From: Nostoc mirabile CHAB5784
GTDB lineage: Bacteria > Cyanobacteriota > Cyanobacteriia > Cyanobacteriales > Nostocaceae
Length of the DNA: 64,000 nucleotides
Assembly: GCF_020829645.1 (NCBI RefSeq)
Contig: NZ_JAIVFS010000002.1
Span: forward strand, 186,001 to 250,000
Reading direction: 5' to 3'
The notes beneath the pieces were generated by a model. It was not told the DNA's origin. It ran no database searches and saw nothing but the letters and a program-made list of their open reading frames with translations. Below, piece by piece: positions 60,483 through 64,000 of the stretch. The position numbers were made by a program, and so were the translations under genes. Each line of letters starts with the position of its first letter. The first letter of the stretch is position 1.

Positions 60483-61099
60483 TGATTATTACCTAGCTGC
60501 TTAGTTAAAAGCTAATTGCAGCTAATTTGGTAAGTGGGTAGGCGCAGCCTAACCTAGGTATCGCATAGTAAATAGGACTTACGCATTGACAAGAAGTATT
60601 AAATATGGAGCAACGTTAAAAACTATATCTTTCGTAAGGGCACAGCATTGCTGTGCCCCTACAACATGGTCTATTTACGATCGCAGAATAATTAAGAAAA
60701 GCCTGAAAACTTCCTATTTTAGGTAATGCACATCACGATGCATTTGTACAGTGCGTAACTCCTAGTAAAATCAAGCGACACATAAATTTCACGCATTCCA
60801 CATCCTTACGTAATAGTAAGTCTATACTGATACAACAATACCTTCCATAGAGTTACTGTTAGAGCTTGCTTATAAAAAAATTAAGTTTTTGTGATTAGGC
60901 GCATTCAAAAACCTGACTGAAAATGAATGCGATCGCAATAATTGTCTAGATTTGACAGGTTATAGCTAGCTGATATGCCAAGGTGAACCGGAGGCGCGTA
61001 GGCGCAGCCCTCACTTCGACAAAGCTCAGTGACCACCGTAGGCATCGCTCTAAAGATAATCTACACTCAAGGTGATACCGATCGTTTGCAGCTTCTGTT
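60483..61099. other. Intergenic region before sufE
   Basis: About 600 bp without a gene. It holds the MITE at 60573-60762 and a dispersed repeat with ggcgcagccctcacttcgac and aaagctcagtgaccacc (about 60990-61045). No promoter for sufE could be assigned. Confidence 0.5.
60573..60762. mobile_element. MITE with GGACTTACGCA ends and 7-bp target duplication, second member
   Basis: 190 bp. Ends TAGGACTTACGCA and TGCGTAACTCC, flanked by perfect 7-bp direct repeats TAGTAAA (60566-60572 and 60763-60769). The interior holds the palindrome GGGCACAGCATTGCTGTGCCC split as GGGCACAGCA/TGCTGTGCCC (60638-60658). Same termini and same duplication length as 40641-40912, with a different interior. Confidence 0.8.
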
Positions 61100-61534
61100 A
61101 TGTCCTCAACTCTAGATTCTTTGCCACCTGCGCTCGCTAAAATTGTCCAGCGCTTTCAACGCGCTTCCGAACCGAAGCGACGCTACGAACAGCTAATCTG
61201 GTATGCTCAGAAGCTCAATGAGTTCCCAGAAGCTGATAAATTATCCGAAAATAAAGTTCCTGGTTGCGTGTCTCAAGTTTATATCACCGCAGCCTTGGAT
61301 GACGGTAAGGTTGTGTTTCAGGGCGATTCCGATTCTCAGTTAACCAAAGGATTAGTAGGGCTTCTGGTTGAAGGATTACATGGATTAACGCCAACTGAGA
61401 TTGTCCAGCTGACTCCAGATTTTATTCAAGAAACAGGTTTAAATGTTAGCCTGACACCTTCCCGTGCTAATGGGTTTTACAATATTTTTAAAACCATGCA
61501 AAAAAAAGCATTGGAATCTAAAATTGGTCATTAG
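61100..61534 (+). CDS. sufE: Cysteine desulfuration protein SufE
   Basis: Sulfur acceptor that activates SufS in Fe-S cluster assembly. 144 residues. The active cysteine is in KVPGCVSQVYI (about residue 56), preceded by RYEQLIWYAQKL. Full length. No sufS or sufBCD adjacent. The last residues (IGH) and the TAG stop are encoded by a gtcatta array. Confidence 0.93.
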   Translation: MSSTLDSLPPALAKIVQRFQRASEPKRRYEQLIWYAQKLNEFPEADKLSENKVPGCVSQVYITAALDDGKVVFQGDSDSQLTKGLVGLLVEGLHGLTPTEIVQLTPDFIQETGLNVSLTPSRANGFYNIFKTMQKKALESKIGH

Positions 61535-61598
61535 TCATTAGTCATTGGTCATTAGCAAAGGACAAATGACTAATGACAAAGGACAACTGACAAATGAC
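61525..61598. repeat. gtcatta arms between sufE and the hydrolase
   Basis: ttggtcattagtcattag array (61524-61552) starting inside the last sufE codons, then inverse arm aatgactaatgacaaaggac (61567-61597). The upstream ATG of the hydrolase lies in the final unit. Confidence 0.8.
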
Positions 61599-62544
61599 AA
61601 ATAAGGTACAACTACCAAAATTTAGTCTCATGTCAACCAATTTATTATCTACCTCTGCTGCTATTGACTTTGGTGGAGTAGTTCAAGAATATCTCTGGAA
61701 TTTTGAAAATCAGCAATTGCGGGTTGTTTATGAAACCCTCGGTAAAGGTTCACCGCTATTGCTGCTACCATCTTTCAGCAGTGTTTCGACGCGTTTGGAA
61801 GTAGGCGAACTTGCCAGGTTACTAGCTCCCAATTTTCAAGTTGTAGCCGTAGACTGGCCAGGTTTTGGTGAATCTTCTCGCCCTAGCTTGAATTACCGAC
61901 CAGAAATATATCAGCAATTTCTGGAAGATTTTGTCAAAGCTATTTTTAATACTCCCATTACTGTGGTAGCGGCTGGTCATGGTGCTAGTTATGTTTTACA
62001 ATTAGCTGTCAAACAACCTGCTACTTTCTCACGAATTTTGTTGTTAGCTCCTACTTGGCGTGGGCCTTTGCCGACAATGGGGGCAAGTCAGCAGATAGCT
62101 GGCATGGTGAGAGAATTGGTGCGATCGCCTATACTTGGTCAAGCTCTCTACAAACTTAACACTAGCCAATCTTTCTTAAGTTTTATGTACCGCCGTCATG
62201 TCTTTACTGACGCGGCTAAAATTACACCCAGTTTCATTGAGAAGAAGTGGCACACGACTCAACAACCAGGAGCGCGATTTGCTTCTGCTGCCTTTGTAAC
62301 TGGTAATCTTGATGCTGTACACGAACAATCTGATTTTCTGGGACTTGTGCAGTCTTTAACTGTACCGCTCATGGTAGTAATTGGAGAATCCAGCCCCCCT
62401 AAATCACGAGAAGAAATGAACGCTTTGGTAGCCTTACCAGGAGTGAGAAGTGTTGTCATTCCTGGTTCTCTGGGACTACATGAAGAATACCCAGCAGTTG
62501 TTTTAGAAGCAGTTCAAGATTTTTTGTTCTCTCGAAAAAATTAA
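61594..62544 (+). CDS. Alpha/beta hydrolase fold protein lacking the nucleophile Ser
   Basis: 316 residues; an ATG at 61630 (MSTNLLSTSAAIDF) would avoid the repeat-encoded start. The fold is clear (VVAVDWPGFGESSRP, LLLAPTWRG, final GLHEEYPAVV with the catalytic-position His). The nucleophile elbow reads AGHGASY, where GHSxGG is usual, so the Ser position is Gly. The acid region reads IGESSPP. Either it uses another residue or is non-catalytic. It is convergent with the PEP-CTERM gene. Confidence 0.8.
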   Translation: MTNKVQLPKFSLMSTNLLSTSAAIDFGGVVQEYLWNFENQQLRVVYETLGKGSPLLLLPSFSSVSTRLEVGELARLLAPNFQVVAVDWPGFGESSRPSLNYRPEIYQQFLEDFVKAIFNTPITVVAAGHGASYVLQLAVKQPATFSRILLLAPTWRGPLPTMGASQQIAGMVRELVRSPILGQALYKLNTSQSFLSFMYRRHVFTDAAKITPSFIEKKWHTTQQPGARFASAAFVTGNLDAVHEQSDFLGLVQSLTVPLMVVIGESSPPKSREEMNALVALPGVRSVVIPGSLGLHEEYPAVVLEAVQDFLFSRKN

Positions 62545-62546
62545 AT

Positions 62547-62591
62547 TCTCGCACCAAGAGGCAAAGAATAATTTTGCACCTTGGTGCGAGA
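62547..62591. terminator. Bidirectional hairpin between convergent genes
   Basis: 12-bp perfect stem TCTCGCACCAAG/CTTGGTGCGAGA (62547-62558 with 62580-62591), with an inner GCAAA/TTTGC pairing in the loop. Located 3 bp after the hydrolase stop and 7 bp before the end of the next gene, so it can serve both. Confidence 0.7.
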
Positions 62592-62597
62592 TTAAGA

Positions 62598-63545
62598 TTA
62601 GTTCAAGCTACTGCGAGTAAGTTTTTGCAAGCGAGAAAGAGAAAGCGCTAGTAGACCGACTATACCAAGACCAAGAACAGTTGATGACTCAGGTACTGTC
62701 TTGACTTCAAAATCAAAACTGAAAGTGCCAGACTCCTTAAAAGGAATGGGGTTACTACCAGTGCCTAAATCCACCAGTTTGAATGATGCAGAGTAAGTTC
62801 CCAGTGGTGCAGCAGCATCAGTCCAAAAGGTAGGGGTGAACGAAAAATTATCACCATTGCCGATTGTGTAGATATCACCGACCGACTTGACAATATCAAC
62901 GCCTGCTGAATCACCAATATTCAATCCACTACTAATTGAGGCTAATTGTAAACCAATATTTGCACCCTCAAGCGATCGCTGCCAACGACCATTAGAGCTA
63001 TTGAACAAATACTGGTTATCTAATTCTTTTGAAGTTTTTAGAGACGCTATAGGTTCTATTGTGAGATTGCTATATTCCTTATCTGTTGCAGTACTAATCA
63101 AGCGACCAGTATAAAACCCTGTGCCAGGTAATAATGTTAGCGGCGGTTGTTCTGAGTAAGACTCAGGAATTCGGTTATTTGTATTGGTTGGGTTAATGGT
63201 TGGGTTATCTAATGGGCCTGAGTAGCTATAAGCACCAATCCCGTGGAAATGGCTTGATTCCGGCGTGTCTTCATTCCTGTGTGCAAAGAGAAAGGTCAAA
63301 CGATTGTAGTTGGGGTTTTCCAATCCTGCGTATGTCCCTGTAGAGAGAGCCTCCAAACCATCTAACCCAATGTAAAAGCCCGTTTCTTCCGAATGATTAT
63401 GAGTATCATCTGCTTGTGCGGGTGCAAAAGTGGTAGATAAAACCAGTGGTGCAACGACTAAAAAGCTGACTGCAAGAGACGCAGATGCTTGACCTGTTTG
63501 AGTTACTTGCTTTTTCAAGCAGGTAGTGTTTCTTGAAACCACCAC
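62598..63545 (-). CDS. PEP-CTERM protein of the Zur-repressed All3515 type
   Basis: 315 residues. An N-terminal signal segment (SLAVSFLVVAPLVLSTTFAPA) is followed by a mature start rich in His and Asp (DDTHNHSEETG), which may bind zinc. The C-terminus has the sorting signal VPESSTVLGLGIVGLLALSL and a basic end (RLQKLTRSS). A perfect Zur-type palindrome lies 31 bp upstream of the start, fitting the known Zur-repressed family named for Anabaena all3515. Function unknown; a role under zinc starvation at the cell surface is inferred. Confidence 0.85.
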   Translation of the reverse strand: MVVSRNTTCLKKQVTQTGQASASLAVSFLVVAPLVLSTTFAPAQADDTHNHSEETGFYIGLDGLEALSTGTYAGLENPNYNRLTFLFAHRNEDTPESSHFHGIGAYSYSGPLDNPTINPTNTNNRIPESYSEQPPLTLLPGTGFYTGRLISTATDKEYSNLTIEPIASLKTSKELDNQYLFNSSNGRWQRSLEGANIGLQLASISSGLNIGDSAGVDIVKSVGDIYTIGNGDNFSFTPTFWTDAAAPLGTYSASFKLVDLGTGSNPIPFKESGTFSFDFEVKTVPESSTVLGLGIVGLLALSLSRLQKLTRSSLN

Positions 63546-63575
63546 ACTTCTCCATCAATGTATAATTTTTCTATG

Positions 63576-63590
63576 TGATAATGATTATCA
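63576..63590. promoter_or_regulatory. Zur box 1
   Basis: TGATAAT-G-ATTATCA, a perfect 7-1-7 palindrome of the cyanobacterial Zur type, 31 bp upstream of the PEP-CTERM gene start. Confidence 0.85.
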
Positions 63591-63808
63591 TGGGTTCCGT
63601 AGGAATGTCAAGGTACTAGCTTGCAAATTCCCACAGGGTAGGTCGGCTTATATGCAATGTTCCTATCAGCTACGCCAACTTGTGAATATTTACTACTTAT
63701 TACAGATGCATAAAAATAAAATGTTTGGTGATTAAATTATGTGATTATTTTTCTGAAACCCCAAATAACAGCAAGTTCGCACAAAAATATAAAAAGATTT
63801 ATGATATG

Positions 63809-63823
63809 TGATAATGATTATCC
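63809..63823. promoter_or_regulatory. Zur box 2
   Basis: TGATAAT-G-ATTATCC, the same palindrome with one mismatch at the last base, 29 bp upstream of the CobW-type GTPase ATG. Confidence 0.8.
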
Positions 63824-63851
63824 ATAAGGTGAGACAAGAGGAATTTAGAGT

Positions 63852-64000
63852 ATGGTGGCTGACGTAATCAACAATTCAGTTCCCGTTACTGTTCTGACTG
63901 GCTATTTGGGAGCAGGTAAAACGACTCTACTCAATCACATCCTCACCTACGAACATGGCAAAAAAGTTGCTGTGATTGTCAATGAATTTGGGGAAGTGGG
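63852..64000 (+). CDS. CobW/COG0523 family GTPase, N-terminal part (runs past window end)
   Basis: 49 visible residues: [20 protein letters not shown] then [11 protein letters not shown] (Walker [10 protein letters not shown]) and [12 protein letters not shown]. Members of this family insert or deliver metals. Placement behind a Zur box marks it as the zinc-starvation type rather than a cobalamin gene. GAGG lies about 20 nt before the ATG. The metal-binding CxCC motif would be beyond the window. Confidence 0.9.
   Translation, partial: MVADVINNSVPVTVLTGYLGAGKTTLLNHILTYEHGKKVAVIVNEFGEV

Larger units (their letters stand above)
63546..63851. other. Divergent Zur-controlled intergenic region
   Basis: 305 bp between the PEP-CTERM gene and the CobW-type gene, with one Zur box next to each start. 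A 69-codon frame (63526-63735) has no features. Confidence 0.65.

Noticed and set aside
63526..63735. 69-codon ORF across the Zur-controlled region
   Set aside because: Runs through a Zur box and promoter; no features.

Overview
The window is chromosomal DNA from a filamentous, probably heterocyst-forming cyanobacterium of the Nostoc/Anabaena type. The evidence is photosystem I genes (psaF, psaJ, psaL), a ferredoxin-dependent glutamate synthase, a cyanobacterial str operon ending in rpsJ, an RNase E with the Arg-rich PNPase-binding C-terminus, a Zur-box-controlled PEP-CTERM gene, many GCGATCGC (HIP1) sites, and a dense load of heptanucleotide tandem repeats and small inverted-repeat elements. 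No complete transposase, phage gene, CRISPR array or rRNA was seen; one tRNA (Pro, TGG) is present.

Layout: 0-5 kb holds rne (partial), rnhB, a DUF1997 gene, pheA and a Lon-N-like gene. 5-10.5 kb is the str operon on the minus strand (rpsL, rpsG, fusA, tuf, rpsJ). 10.6-14 kb has an IscA-type Fe-S protein, a mannose-6-phosphate-isomerase-type cupin and a secreted phosphodiester glycosidase. 15-20 kb is glsF. 20-27 kb carries a methyltransferase, a polysaccharide deacetylase, a repeat-rich 1.8-kb gap, lepB and several small cyanobacterial genes. 27-34.5 kb has a class A PBP, tyrS-pyrF-orf, DUF29, remA and gmk. 34.6-36.1 kb is psaF-psaJ-psaL (psaJ is only 49 codons). 36.5-50 kb holds tsaD, hydrolase, ACT and GNAT genes, tRNA-Pro, Tic22, prmC, tsaC, a degenerate histidine kinase, secD-secF and pdhB. 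50.1-53.1 kb is an accessory island: a truncated leader gene, a toxin-antitoxin module preceded by a decayed antitoxin copy, a PD-(D/E)XK-like gene and a VapBC pair. 53.2-64 kb has hemB, prfC, a TPR/M48-like pseudoprotease, a candidate small RNA behind an HLR1-like site, an RRM protein, sufE, a hydrolase, and a divergent pair controlled by two Zur boxes (PEP-CTERM protein and a CobW-type GTPase cut by the window edge).

The most unusual theme is the repeat architecture. Arrays of roughly 7-nt units in about ten unrelated sequence classes repeatedly sit at gene 3' ends, often supply the stop codon and last residues, and are commonly arranged as inverted arms around a core. One small mobile element family (three copies here) carries a different array at what looks like the same internal position in each copy. 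A similar array, with a second repeat nested inside it, has been absorbed in frame into the essential enzyme glsF.
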